Source: Caldisericota bacterium
GTDB taxonomy: Bacteria > CG03 > B21-G15
DNA length: 14,221 bases
Assembly (NCBI GenBank): GCA_003650255.1
Contig: QMOP01000011.1
Location: forward strand, 1 to 14,221
Reading direction: 5' to 3'
Positions 1-6,454 of the stretch are shown in pieces. A model generated the notes under the pieces. The model was not told where the DNA came from, did not search any database, and worked only from the letters and a program-made list of their open reading frames with translations. Each line of letters starts with the position of its first letter. Positions within the stretch are counted from its first letter, which is position 1. A program made the position numbers and the translations under genes.

Positions 1-623
1 ATTGAATAATTCAACCTCATTTCTTTATTATTATAAAAAATACATGCATTAATTCCAGCAAGGTCCATTCCCTTTGTTCTCTGAACCCTGTAAAAAACAC
101 TTTTTGATTTTTCATCACACACAGGAATTAAAATTCTTTCCAGAAACTCTCCCTTTCTTAAAGATACTTTTCCAACGCCTCTTATAAAATCCTCAATTTT
201 CACCTGTCTCCTTCCTTCTTTTGATATGAGAACAACTTCTGCTTCAAGAGCATAAAGTGCAACAACTGTATCAGCACTTGGACGAGCATTTACAATATTT
301 CCTCCGATTGTTGCTCTATTCCTTATCTCATAACAACCCATAATATCTGCTGCCTTTTTTAATCCGTAATAAGGAGATGTAAGAACATCAGAATCTGCTA
401 TATCATTCATACAGGTTAATGCTCCTATCTCTATGAAATTATCTTCCTTTCTAATAAAACTTAATTCTTTTATTCCCTTTAAATCAACAATATTTCTGGG
501 CATTTTTTTCCCTTTTCTCATATCAACAACCAAATCTGTTCCTCCTGCAAGAATATGATAATCATCAAGTTCTGAAAGTAATTCTACTGCCTCATCAATA
601 CTTCTTACTTTATAATACTCCAT
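1..623 (-). CDS. Molybdenum hydroxylase FAD-binding subunit (CoxM/XdhB-like), 3' end outside window
   Basis: The first 207 residues are in the window and the reading frame is open to the left edge. AGGTD near residues 26-30 and TIGGNIVNA about residues 107-115 are the two flavin-contacting motifs of the FAD-binding PCMH fold in the medium subunit of xanthine dehydrogenase/CO dehydrogenase-type enzymes. This subunit passes electrons from the 2Fe-2S subunit to FAD and on to an acceptor. The ATG at 621-623 overlaps the end of the large-subunit gene by 14 bases, and AAGGA lies a few bases upstream of it inside that gene, so the two are translationally coupled. Family members are about 280-300 residues long, so roughly a third is missing. 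The fold and partnership are secure. The substrate is unknown, and the carboxy-terminal CO-dehydrogenase-flavoprotein-like domain is only partly visible. Confidence 0.9.
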   Translation of the reverse strand, partial: MEYYKVRSIDEAVELLSELDDYHILAGGTDLVVDMRKGKKMPRNIVDLKGIKELSFIRKEDNFIEIGALTCMNDIADSDVLTSPYYGLKKAADIMGCYEIRNRATIGGNIVNARPSADTVVALYALEAEVVLISKEGRRQVKIEDFIRGVGKVSLRKGEFLERILIPVCDEKSKSVFYRVQRTKGMDLAGINACIFYNNKEMRLNYS

Positions 624-2898
624 TTTTCAATCCTTCTACAATTTTCTCCTTTGTAATTGGCAATTCAAAAATATTAACTCCTATACCTCTTTTTATCGCA
701 TTAGCAACTGCTGCTGGAACAGCAATTGCACCATGTTCACCTAAACTCTTTGCTCCATAAGGCCCTGTTTCTTCTAATGTTTCAACAAATATAACATCAA
801 AACAAGTATCAAATACATCTTCAGGCGATGGAACTTTATAATCAGTGAAACTATCATTTCTCATTACTCCTTTTTCAGAATAAACTATTTCCTCCATTAT
901 CGCCTGTCCCAAGCTCTGAACAAGGCCTCCTATGAGTTGTCCTCTTGCAAGAAGAGGATTTACAATCTTTCCCGCATCAATTGCAATTGAAATTTTTTTA
1001 ATATCAATCTCTCCTGTATCTCTATCAACACTTAAAATAATTCCAACAGCACCTCCAGTCCATTCAGCAACACAATCTCCCTGTCCTGTCTTCGGATCCG
1101 GTCTTTTAACATTTGGCATAAAATAACCATAACCAACAGGAGGGCCACCTTCTACATGACCATCTTTAAACATATAACCAAGTGCAATATCCTTCATATC
1201 AATTTTTTTATTAGGGTTCTTCTTTAAAAAGAGTTTTCCGTTTTTATACTCTATTTTTGAAGGAGGAACATTAAAAACCTTTGAAGCATTTTCCTTAATC
1301 CTTCTTATTAAGTCCTCACATGCACTTATAACAGCATTTCCAACACTCCATGTTCCTCTACTTGCAACTGTCTGCCATTCATAAGGAGAAAAATAAGTAT
1401 CTGTTATAGGTGAAATACTTATTTTCTCAAATGGAATACCAAGTTTTTCAGCACATATCTGTGAAAGTGCTGTCATTGAACCCTGGCCTATATCAATTGT
1501 TCCAACATAAAGATTTACAGAACCATCCTCATTCAGTTTAACAATTGCACCTGATGCAGCATTATTCGCCATAACAGGAGATTTCATAAATGTTACAACA
1601 CTCTTTGATATAACTTTGTTTCCCTCTTCCTTCCTCTTCCATTTATCCCATTCAATTGATTTCGCAACCTTTTTTATACATAGAGGAAGATTTCCATAAT
1701 GTTTTTTAACTTTTACACCAATGTGATTTATATCTCCCTCTTTCCAGCAGTTTATCAATCTCAACTTAACAGGGTCAATTCCAAGTTTTTCAGCAATAAT
1801 ATCAATCTGCCTTTCAGTAATCCAGTTACCTTCAGGATGACCATAACCCCTGAAAGCACCAACATAAGGAAGATTTGTATATACAGCATAAGAATCAACC
1901 TTTATATTCGGTATAGTATATGGACCTGGAGAATTCTGTCCACCACCATATGCAATTGGAAGACAGTAATCACCATATGCACCTGCATTAAAATACATTT
2001 TAATTTCAACAGCTGTAATTTTTCCGTTTTTCTTAACTCCTGTTTTAATTTTTGCCCTTATTCCCCTTCCAAGAACAGTTCCCTTAAATGCCTCCTCTCT
2101 CGTAAGAATTAACCTCACATAATAATCAGGAACAAAAGTTGAAATATAAGCAAGAAGTGGCTCAATAGTCACATCACTTTTTCCACCAAAACCACCACCA
2201 ACATACGGAACATTCACCCTTATTTTTGACTTATCAATCTTAAACATTCTTGAAACAATATCTCTTACAACAAAAGGAGCCTGAGTGCTTGAATAAATTT
2301 CAAAACTACCATCCCTTGTATATCTTGCAACACCACCATGTGTCTCAAGTTGAGTATGGCTTATATGGGGATAAAAGAACTCATTTTCAACTACTAAATC
2401 CGCTTCTTTAAATCCTTTCTCAATATTCCCTTTTCTTAACCTGTAATGATAGTATATATTAGAATTAATTTCCTCATGAACAAGTGGAGCATCCTCTTTT
2501 ATTGCATCATATACATCAAAAACACAAGGCAACTCCTCATATTCAACCTCAATAAGAGATGTCGCTTTATCAAGAACATTTTTATCCTGACCAACAACAA
2601 CACATACTGGCTCTCCAACAAATCTAACCTTACCAGTTGCAATTGGTGGCTGGTCAGTTATATTTACTCCGTACCTGATTCCGCAATCCTCTCCTGTAAT
2701 TACAGCAACAACACCATCAAGAGAAAGTGCATTTTCCTTTTTTATGGATTTTATTTTTGCATGAGGAAAAGGAGAACGAAGAATTTTTGCATGAAGAAGA
2801 TTTGGAAAATTTAAATCAGCAATATATTGAGCTGTTCCAGTTACTTTACTGTATGAGTCCTTTCTCAGTAAATTCTTTCCGATAAATTTATAGCGCAT
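610..2898 (-). CDS. Molybdenum hydroxylase large (molybdopterin-binding) subunit, xanthine dehydrogenase/aldehyde oxidase family
   Basis: At 762 residues it is the usual length of a separate large subunit. The N-terminal aldehyde-oxidase/XDH a/b hammerhead domain spans about residues 15-130 and the cofactor-binding domain follows. Visible cofactor motifs are QLETHG at 183-188, GGGFGGK at 234-240, GAFRGYGHPEG at 347-357, DIGQG at 469-473 and GAKSLGEHG at 715-723. E721 sits where the family's catalytic base glutamate is found. It hydroxylates an aromatic heterocycle or oxidises an aldehyde at a Mo-pterin centre, with the FAD subunit encoded next. The active-site loop AFRGYG resembles XDH-like enzymes and not the AYRCSFR loop of CO dehydrogenase, so CO is unlikely to be the substrate. 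The start ATG is preceded by no clear ribosome site but by a TATAAT six bases upstream, which suggests a leaderless message. Substrate unknown. Confidence 0.93.
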   Translation of the reverse strand: MRYKFIGKNLLRKDSYSKVTGTAQYIADLNFPNLLHAKILRSPFPHAKIKSIKKENALSLDGVVAVITGEDCGIRYGVNITDQPPIATGKVRFVGEPVCVVVGQDKNVLDKATSLIEVEYEELPCVFDVYDAIKEDAPLVHEEINSNIYYHYRLRKGNIEKGFKEADLVVENEFFYPHISHTQLETHGGVARYTRDGSFEIYSSTQAPFVVRDIVSRMFKIDKSKIRVNVPYVGGGFGGKSDVTIEPLLAYISTFVPDYYVRLILTREEAFKGTVLGRGIRAKIKTGVKKNGKITAVEIKMYFNAGAYGDYCLPIAYGGGQNSPGPYTIPNIKVDSYAVYTNLPYVGAFRGYGHPEGNWITERQIDIIAEKLGIDPVKLRLINCWKEGDINHIGVKVKKHYGNLPLCIKKVAKSIEWDKWKRKEEGNKVISKSVVTFMKSPVMANNAASGAIVKLNEDGSVNLYVGTIDIGQGSMTALSQICAEKLGIPFEKISISPITDTYFSPYEWQTVASRGTWSVGNAVISACEDLIRRIKENASKVFNVPPSKIEYKNGKLFLKKNPNKKIDMKDIALGYMFKDGHVEGGPPVGYGYFMPNVKRPDPKTGQGDCVAEWTGGAVGIILSVDRDTGEIDIKKISIAIDAGKIVNPLLARGQLIGGLVQSLGQAIMEEIVYSEKGVMRNDSFTDYKVPSPEDVFDTCFDVIFVETLEETGPYGAKSLGEHGAIAVPAAVANAIKRGIGVNIFELPITKEKIVEGLKNGVL

Positions 2899-2904
2899 TT
2901 GAGC

Positions 2905-2938
2905 ATTATATTTTAATAAAACCTATTAAAAATTTCAA
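2905..2938 (-). promoter_or_regulatory. Possible promoter for the molybdenum hydroxylase operon
   Basis: A perfect TATAAT (2905-2910) ends six bases before the ATG of the large subunit. The best -35 match is TTGAAA at 2933-2938, but the 22-base spacer is too long, so the -35 is weak. If the -10 is real, transcription would start at or next to the ATG, giving a leaderless message. This fits the absence of a ribosome binding site there. Confidence 0.35.
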
Positions 2939-2974
2939 CAAGTTTTATTATAATAATACTGAATGTGGGTTTAA

Positions 2975-3139
2975 AGAAGGAACTTCTTTAAATGGGCTGG
3001 TGGAATTCTCCTTACTCTTCTTGATCCAAATTGTGGTAAAAGAATCATACATAGAACACATTTTAAGGTGCATGAGATTAAAATAAAGAATAACAGATGC
3101 TCTTACTGTGGAAATCTAATTCCCGGAAGGTTTAGTTAA
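2975..3139 (+). pseudogene. C-terminal remnant of an AmmeMemoRadiSam-type radical SAM enzyme
   Basis: The plus strand carries a 54-codon open stretch with no ATG, bounded by a stop at 2972-2974 and ending at TAA 3137-3139. From 3023 it reads DPNCGKRIIHR, then HFKVHEIKIK, then CSYCGNLIPG. This is the C-terminal zinc-ribbon pattern (CPNCG, then about 20 residues, then CPxCGxxIPG) of the PflA-like radical SAM protein found with AMMECR1 and Memo. The first cysteine of the ribbon is replaced by Asp, and the whole radical SAM domain is absent upstream, so this is a decayed 3' end and not a working gene. It overlaps the end of the convergent membrane-protein gene by 24 bases. The family assignment rests on recalled motif similarity. 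Confidence 0.5.
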
Positions 3140-5317
3140 AAGGAGAAAGAGTCCTGCAAGATTCAGAATAAAAACAAAAAATATTGCAGGATAAATTCCA
3201 CATACAGGTATAATTATTAAACTTAAAACAAATGAACCAAGAAAAGAACCAATCAAATCAGCAGAATAAAAAATACCTGCAACCTCTGCCCTTTTTTTCT
3301 TTTTTCTTTTATAATAAAGAGCAACTGATAGAGGAAACTGAAACCCTCCTATAAAACCGGGAATAAAAGGAAGAAGAGGAAGAATTGCATAACCATAAAA
3401 CCCTTTCTCAAAAAATTTCAGGAAAAGAAGAAGCACGAGAGGATAAATCACTATAAAAATCTGTGTAATCAAAAATAAACTGTAACCGGGTTCTCTTCTC
3501 TTCTCAAGATATGTAATAAGGATACTGCCAAAAATAAGACCAAACATAAAGGATGTAAAAATCAAACCCATTTTCCAGAAAATCTTTCCATAAAGAATCT
3601 GAAATGAGAGAAGTGTTATTATCTGAAATGAAATCTCAGCAAAACCTGTTGATGATATTACTGCAAGAATCCTGTATGAGTATGCCTCTTTTTTAAAAAA
3701 ACAGGGATGGAGAAAAATCAAAAGGAAAAGAATAAATGCAACAAGGATTTTTCTGAAATCAAGTTTTTTCAAAAAATCTCTGAATAACTCATATTGAAAC
3801 TGTGTTGCCCAGAGAATGCTGTTATAATAAAATGAAATGGGATTGAAATCCTTATTAATTCTTATCCTTCCTTTAAATTCACTTAAACTTTCCTCAAGAA
3901 TTTTGAATCTGAAAGGAGAAAATATTCCGAATAGATAATACTCCCTGAAATAGATCGTCTTAACTTTCCTTTCCCTTATTCTTTCCATCATCACTCTCCA
4001 ATCCTTTATTAAAACACCTTTATTTTTTGATGCTATAAAATATGCAGTATCTCCTGGAGTTATTAAAACCTCAGGAAAAACCTTTAAGAGTGTCTTTTTA
4101 ATTGAAAGGAAAAAAAGTTTAAGTTCTGAAGAAAGATAGTTTGGCTGAGATGGAAATGAAAAGGAGAGTATTCCATTTTCATTTAAATGCTTTTTTATTA
4201 AAGAAAAAAACTCAAATGTGTAAAATCTATTCAAAAGAAGTGTATGTGGAGGAGGAAGTTGAAGTATCACAACATCAAACTTTTTCTCTGTTTTCTTCAA
4301 ATAATACCTTGCATCTGAAATAACAATTTTAAATCTTTTATCCTCTGAAACTGGAAAAAACCTCCTCACCTCATTCACAATCACAGGGTCAATCTCAAGA
4401 TAAACAAGTTCTTCAACAGGATACTTCAAAATCTCCTTTACAATCTCTGAAAGTCCTCCACCAATAAGAAGAACCCTTTTAGGAGAAAACGATTGAACCA
4501 TTGAAACATGACAAAGCATCTCATGTGGAAATGGGTCAGGATATGTAAAATTGTAAATTCCATCAGTAAACAAACTTACTCCCTCCTCCCTTTTAAGAAC
4601 CATTATGCTCTGAAAATATGAGTTTTTAAAAAAAACAAGTTCATATTCAGGATAAATACTTTCAATCAAACTCTTATTTATAAAATCTGAATTTGGAAAA
4701 ATATAAAAAAATGAAAAAAGAACAAGAACAGAGACAACTTTAAAAACCTTTCTCTGTGAAAGAAAAACTGTTGCTATTATGTTAAGTGCTGAAAGAATTG
4801 TTAAAATTTTTAACGAATCAAAAAGCGGAAGAAAGACAAAACTTGTAACAATCCCTCCAAGAAATGCTCCAATTGATTCAAGTATATAAACATATCCAAT
4901 AGGAATGTAGTCCTTTCCTTGATATTTATAAATCTGAGTTCCGACAGAAAAAAGAGCACCAAGAACACCATTTATAGGAAGAACAAGAAGAAATGAAGTA
5001 AATATTACAGGAATTTCAGATGTAATCTCTCCAACAGAGATACCAAGAACCTGAGGAATTTTTCTTATAAGATAAAAGACAAACACAAGATAAACAGAAA
5101 GAATTACCTGAAGTAAATTATAAAAAAAGAGTTCATCCTTTATCCTCTTAATAAACCTTCCAGCAATAAAACTACCAAAAGCACCTGTTACAAGCCATCC
5201 ACCAAGAATTATTCCAAGAGTAATCTCATTTCCATAAAAAACTATAAGAAGTTCCCTCAAAATGACAATCTGAGAGGAAAGAGCAATAAAACCTATAAGA
5301 AAAAGAGAGAAAACCAT
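3116..5317 (-). CDS. Polytopic membrane protein with embedded spermidine-synthase-like domain
   Basis: At 733 residues the protein has three parts. Residues 1-210 hold about six hydrophobic segments with a transporter-like N-terminus. Residues about 225-430 form a soluble Rossmann methyltransferase-type domain of the spermidine synthase family. Residues about 525-730 hold about six or seven more membrane segments. The SAM-binding glycine loop is VLLIGGGLSE at 282-291 and the acidic ribose-binding region is YLEIDP at 306-311. The segment DVVILQLPPP at 348-357 aligns with the DxxDP motif of true aminopropyltransferases but has no Asp in the catalytic position, so polyamine synthesis is doubtful. 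Such fused MFS/spermidine-synthase-like proteins are widespread in bacteria and their function is mostly unknown. The ATG at 5315-5317 follows AAGG about 13 bases upstream. A 22-codon ORF ends four bases before it. Confidence 0.82.
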   Translation of the reverse strand: MVFSLFLIGFIALSSQIVILRELLIVFYGNEITLGIILGGWLVTGAFGSFIAGRFIKRIKDELFFYNLLQVILSVYLVFVFYLIRKIPQVLGISVGEITSEIPVIFTSFLLVLPINGVLGALFSVGTQIYKYQGKDYIPIGYVYILESIGAFLGGIVTSFVFLPLFDSLKILTILSALNIIATVFLSQRKVFKVVSVLVLFSFFYIFPNSDFINKSLIESIYPEYELVFFKNSYFQSIMVLKREEGVSLFTDGIYNFTYPDPFPHEMLCHVSMVQSFSPKRVLLIGGGLSEIVKEILKYPVEELVYLEIDPVIVNEVRRFFPVSEDKRFKIVISDARYYLKKTEKKFDVVILQLPPPHTLLLNRFYTFEFFSLIKKHLNENGILSFSFPSQPNYLSSELKLFFLSIKKTLLKVFPEVLITPGDTAYFIASKNKGVLIKDWRVMMERIRERKVKTIYFREYYLFGIFSPFRFKILEESLSEFKGRIRINKDFNPISFYYNSILWATQFQYELFRDFLKKLDFRKILVAFILFLLIFLHPCFFKKEAYSYRILAVISSTGFAEISFQIITLLSFQILYGKIFWKMGLIFTSFMFGLIFGSILITYLEKRREPGYSLFLITQIFIVIYPLVLLLFLKFFEKGFYGYAILPLLPFIPGFIGGFQFPLSVALYYKRKKKKRAEVAGIFYSADLIGSFLGSFVLSLIIIPVCGIYPAIFFVFILNLAGLFLLLTKPSGN

Positions 5318-5321
5318 AAAA

Positions 5322-5390
5322 CTACTTTGACCTTAACTCCTTCAGAATAAAATAAAGCAAAACAATAATAAAAATTAACAGAAAATCCAT
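5322..5390 (-). CDS. Possible 22-residue single-span membrane peptide
   Basis: ATG at 5388-5390 to TAG at 5322-5324 encodes a hydrophobic segment, DFLLIFIIVLLYFIL, followed by a basic tail (KELRSK). That is a minimal membrane-anchor plan with an inside-facing C-terminus. Its stop lies four bases before the start of the large membrane protein and its own 3' end carries AAGGAG and AAGG, so it could act as a leader that couples translation. No ribosome site precedes its own ATG. It may be a chance ORF: AT-rich DNA easily gives hydrophobic peptides. Confidence 0.3.
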   Translation of the reverse strand: MDFLLIFIIVLLYFILKELRSK

Positions 5391-5417
5391 GTATGTATTT
5401 TTACATTATGTATATAT

Positions 5418-5446
5418 ATAATACAAATTCTTTCCAAAAAATCCAA
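5418..5446 (-). promoter_or_regulatory. Candidate promoter for the membrane-protein gene
   Basis: TTGGAT (5441-5446) and TATTAT (5418-5423) are separated by exactly 17 bases on the minus strand, matching sigma70 at 4/6 and 5/6. Transcription would start near 5411, about 20 bases before the 22-codon ORF and about 95 bases before the large membrane-protein ATG. The surrounding TA-repeat makes chance matches to -10 easy. Confidence 0.4.
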
Positions 5447-5462
5447 TAGCGAATGTATAAAC

Positions 5463-5491
5463 TTGACAATTTTCTTTTTACAATATATACT
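5463..5491 (+). promoter_or_regulatory. Strong sigma70-type promoter of a short RNA
   Basis: Perfect TTGACA (5463-5468), a 17-base spacer and TATACT (5486-5491) give one of the best promoters in the window, on the strand opposite its neighbours. The predicted start, seven bases on, is G5498, exactly the first base of a hairpin. No coding gene follows on this strand. The only thing downstream is two hairpins, the second a terminator. Confidence 0.6.
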
Positions 5492-5497
5492 TATAAT

Positions 5498-5556
5498 GTC
5501 CTACTACGGTAGGACAGAACCAAACTTCCCTCTGGAATTTTTCCAGAGGGATTTTT
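5498..5556 (+). ncRNA. Candidate small structured RNA (about 58 nt)
   Basis: Starting at the predicted +1, seven bases GTCCTAC (5498-5504) pair perfectly with GTAGGAC (5509-5515) around a TACG loop. The closing C-G pair and UACG make an extra-stable UNCG-type tetraloop. A 12-base single-stranded linker (5516-5527) follows, then a 10-bp terminator hairpin and a T-run. Promoter, 5' hairpin and terminator together fill just under 100 bases with no spare sequence, which is the layout of a small regulatory RNA. Its 3' end reaches the stop codon of the HEPN gene on the other strand, so it overlaps that message tail by a few bases. The first hairpin is also a DNA palindrome and could instead be an operator at +1. 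The target is unknown. Confidence 0.5.
5528..5556 (+). terminator. Intrinsic terminator
   Basis: CCCTCTGGAA (5528-5537) pairs perfectly with TTCCAGAGGG (5541-5550) around a TTT loop, followed by ATTTTT. The T-run is on the plus-strand side, so it terminates the short RNA that starts at 5498. Read on the minus strand (for the HEPN/MNT transcript) the tail is AAGTTTG, so termination in that direction would be poor. Confidence 0.75.
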
Positions 5557-5941
5557 AAAGATATCCGGTATTTTTCAAATACTTTTCAATCTTTTTAAAA
5601 AATTTTTTCGCACTAATAAGAATACTCTCCGCATCTTTTTTGGAAATTACCAAAGTATATTCATAATCTCCCAACTGCCTTTTCTCAAAAGCCCTATTTA
5701 ATTCTCTTCCCATTTCTTTAGGAAAAATTCCTGTCTTAACAAAATGCTCACCAAAAGCAGATATAACCCCTTTATGAGATGAAAAAGACAACTTTTTAGT
5801 CAATAAAAGTGCTTCTACACAGTAAAACATTGCATAATAACTACGGGAAACAGACGATGCATAATCTTTTTCCTGAATAAGAACTTCAGCACTCTTTATA
5901 TATCTTTTTGCCTTTCTAAGTAGAGCTCTAATTTCCTTCAT
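5555..5941 (-). CDS. HEPN domain protein (UPF0332 type), toxin partner of MNT
   Basis: The 128-residue all-helical protein has the UPF0332/HEPN signature SRSYYAMFYCVEALL at about 32-46. It is encoded directly after a minimal nucleotidyltransferase with a 4-base ATGA overlap, the classic HEPN/MNT toxin-antitoxin layout. In active HEPN ribonucleases the pattern is R-x(4-6)-H. Here R33 is followed six residues later by Y40 in place of His, so the RNase site may be altered, although the YxY context could be the target of AMPylation by MNT as in related pairs. The tail contains several Lys-rich helices. The 3' end abuts the terminator of the opposite-strand RNA. Domain and pairing are confident; the toxic activity is inferred. 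Confidence 0.85.
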   Translation of the reverse strand: MKEIRALLRKAKRYIKSAEVLIQEKDYASSVSRSYYAMFYCVEALLLTKKLSFSSHKGVISAFGEHFVKTGIFPKEMGRELNRAFEKRQLGDYEYTLVISKKDAESILISAKKFFKKIEKYLKNTGYL

Positions 5942-6264
5942 ATAGAAACACCTTCTCGACGTATATTGATCAACAAAGGAGATTGGAGAGTGCGATAATT
6001 ATCTTCTGATACCGGATATACAGAAAGTAAAACTCCATATTTTAAATTAAAATCAGTAATTATATCTATCATTCTGTCTATTTCTTTAGTTGGATTAACT
6101 TTACCCCTTAAAACAACTGCCAAATCTATATCAGAATCATTATTTGCTTCTCTTCTTGCCCAAGAACCGTAAAGAATAACTCTCTTCAATCTTCTTCCAT
6201 ATAAATCTAAAATAGATTTTTCAAACTCCTTAACAATCTTTTGAACCCTATTCTTCCCTCTCAT
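5938..6264 (-). CDS. Minimal nucleotidyltransferase (MNT), antitoxin partner of HEPN
   Basis: The 108-residue protein has the pol-beta-superfamily active site: G33-S34, then D45-x-D47 inside GSWARREANNDSDIDL (33-48), the pattern GS-x(10)-DxD. In HEPN/MNT pairs the MNT inactivates the HEPN toxin, in studied cases by adding AMP to a tyrosine near the active site. It precedes the HEPN gene and its TGA overlaps the HEPN ATG. The start ATG at 6262-6264 lies a few bases after a sigma70-like promoter and has only a weak ribosome site (GTGAG), so the message may have almost no leader. DNA-binding autoregulation of the operon is typical of the class but nothing in the sequence proves it here. Confidence 0.87.
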   Translation of the reverse strand: MRGKNRVQKIVKEFEKSILDLYGRRLKRVILYGSWARREANNDSDIDLAVVLRGKVNPTKEIDRMIDIITDFNLKYGVLLSVYPVSEDNYRTLQSPLLINIRREGVSI

Positions 6265-6273
6265 CTCACTTAT

Positions 6274-6302
6274 TTTTTACCACAAAAATCAGAGGATGTC
6301 AA
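6274..6302 (-). promoter_or_regulatory. Promoter of the MNT-HEPN operon
   Basis: On the minus strand a perfect TTGACA (6297-6302) is separated by 17 bases from TAAAAA (6274-6279). The predicted start at about 6267 is only three bases before the MNT ATG, which implies a nearly leaderless transcript. Confidence 0.55.
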
Positions 6303-6328
6303 TTGAGGAGTTGGTATGGTTTAATTGA

Positions 6329-6433
6329 TTTTTTTTTGGGGAAAAGAAAATTAAGGAAGTATCTTTTGTAGGAAAGGGAGTTAAAACAGAGGGAAAAATA
6401 TTTCGAAACTGGGTTTGGGGCGACGAAGAATAA
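6329..6433 (+). pseudogene. Possible 3' remnant of an unrecognised gene
   Basis: Between the MNT gene and the helicase gene the plus strand carries an open stretch ending at TAA 6431-6433. It reads like a natural protein tail: GKGVKTEGKIFRNW, then VWGDEE. It is preceded in frame by TGA (6326-6328) next to a run of nine T, and an ATG-led stretch (MSIEELVWFN) lies in another frame just upstream, as if a homopolymer shift had broken one short ORF. I do not recognise the family. The rest of the 190-base gap holds no other gene; its left end contains the MNT promoter. Confidence 0.2.
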
Positions 6434-6454
6434 GGAAACTTATTTAGGCCTATT

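Noticed and set aside
932..2814. Plus-strand ORFs of 64-137 codons inside the molybdenum hydroxylase gene
   Set aside because: They lie antisense to a well-supported gene with all family motifs, have no recognisable domains, and are Ile/Asn/Ser-rich as expected of antisense frames in AT-rich DNA.
5411..5423. TA repeat as a microsatellite or origin-like element
   Set aside because: Only about five TA units; ordinary for this AT content and better explained as part of a -10 region.
5492..5497. TATAAT as the -10 box of the short-RNA promoter
   Set aside because: Its distance from TTGACA is 23 bases; TATACT at 5486-5491 has the correct 17-base spacing and puts the start at the hairpin.
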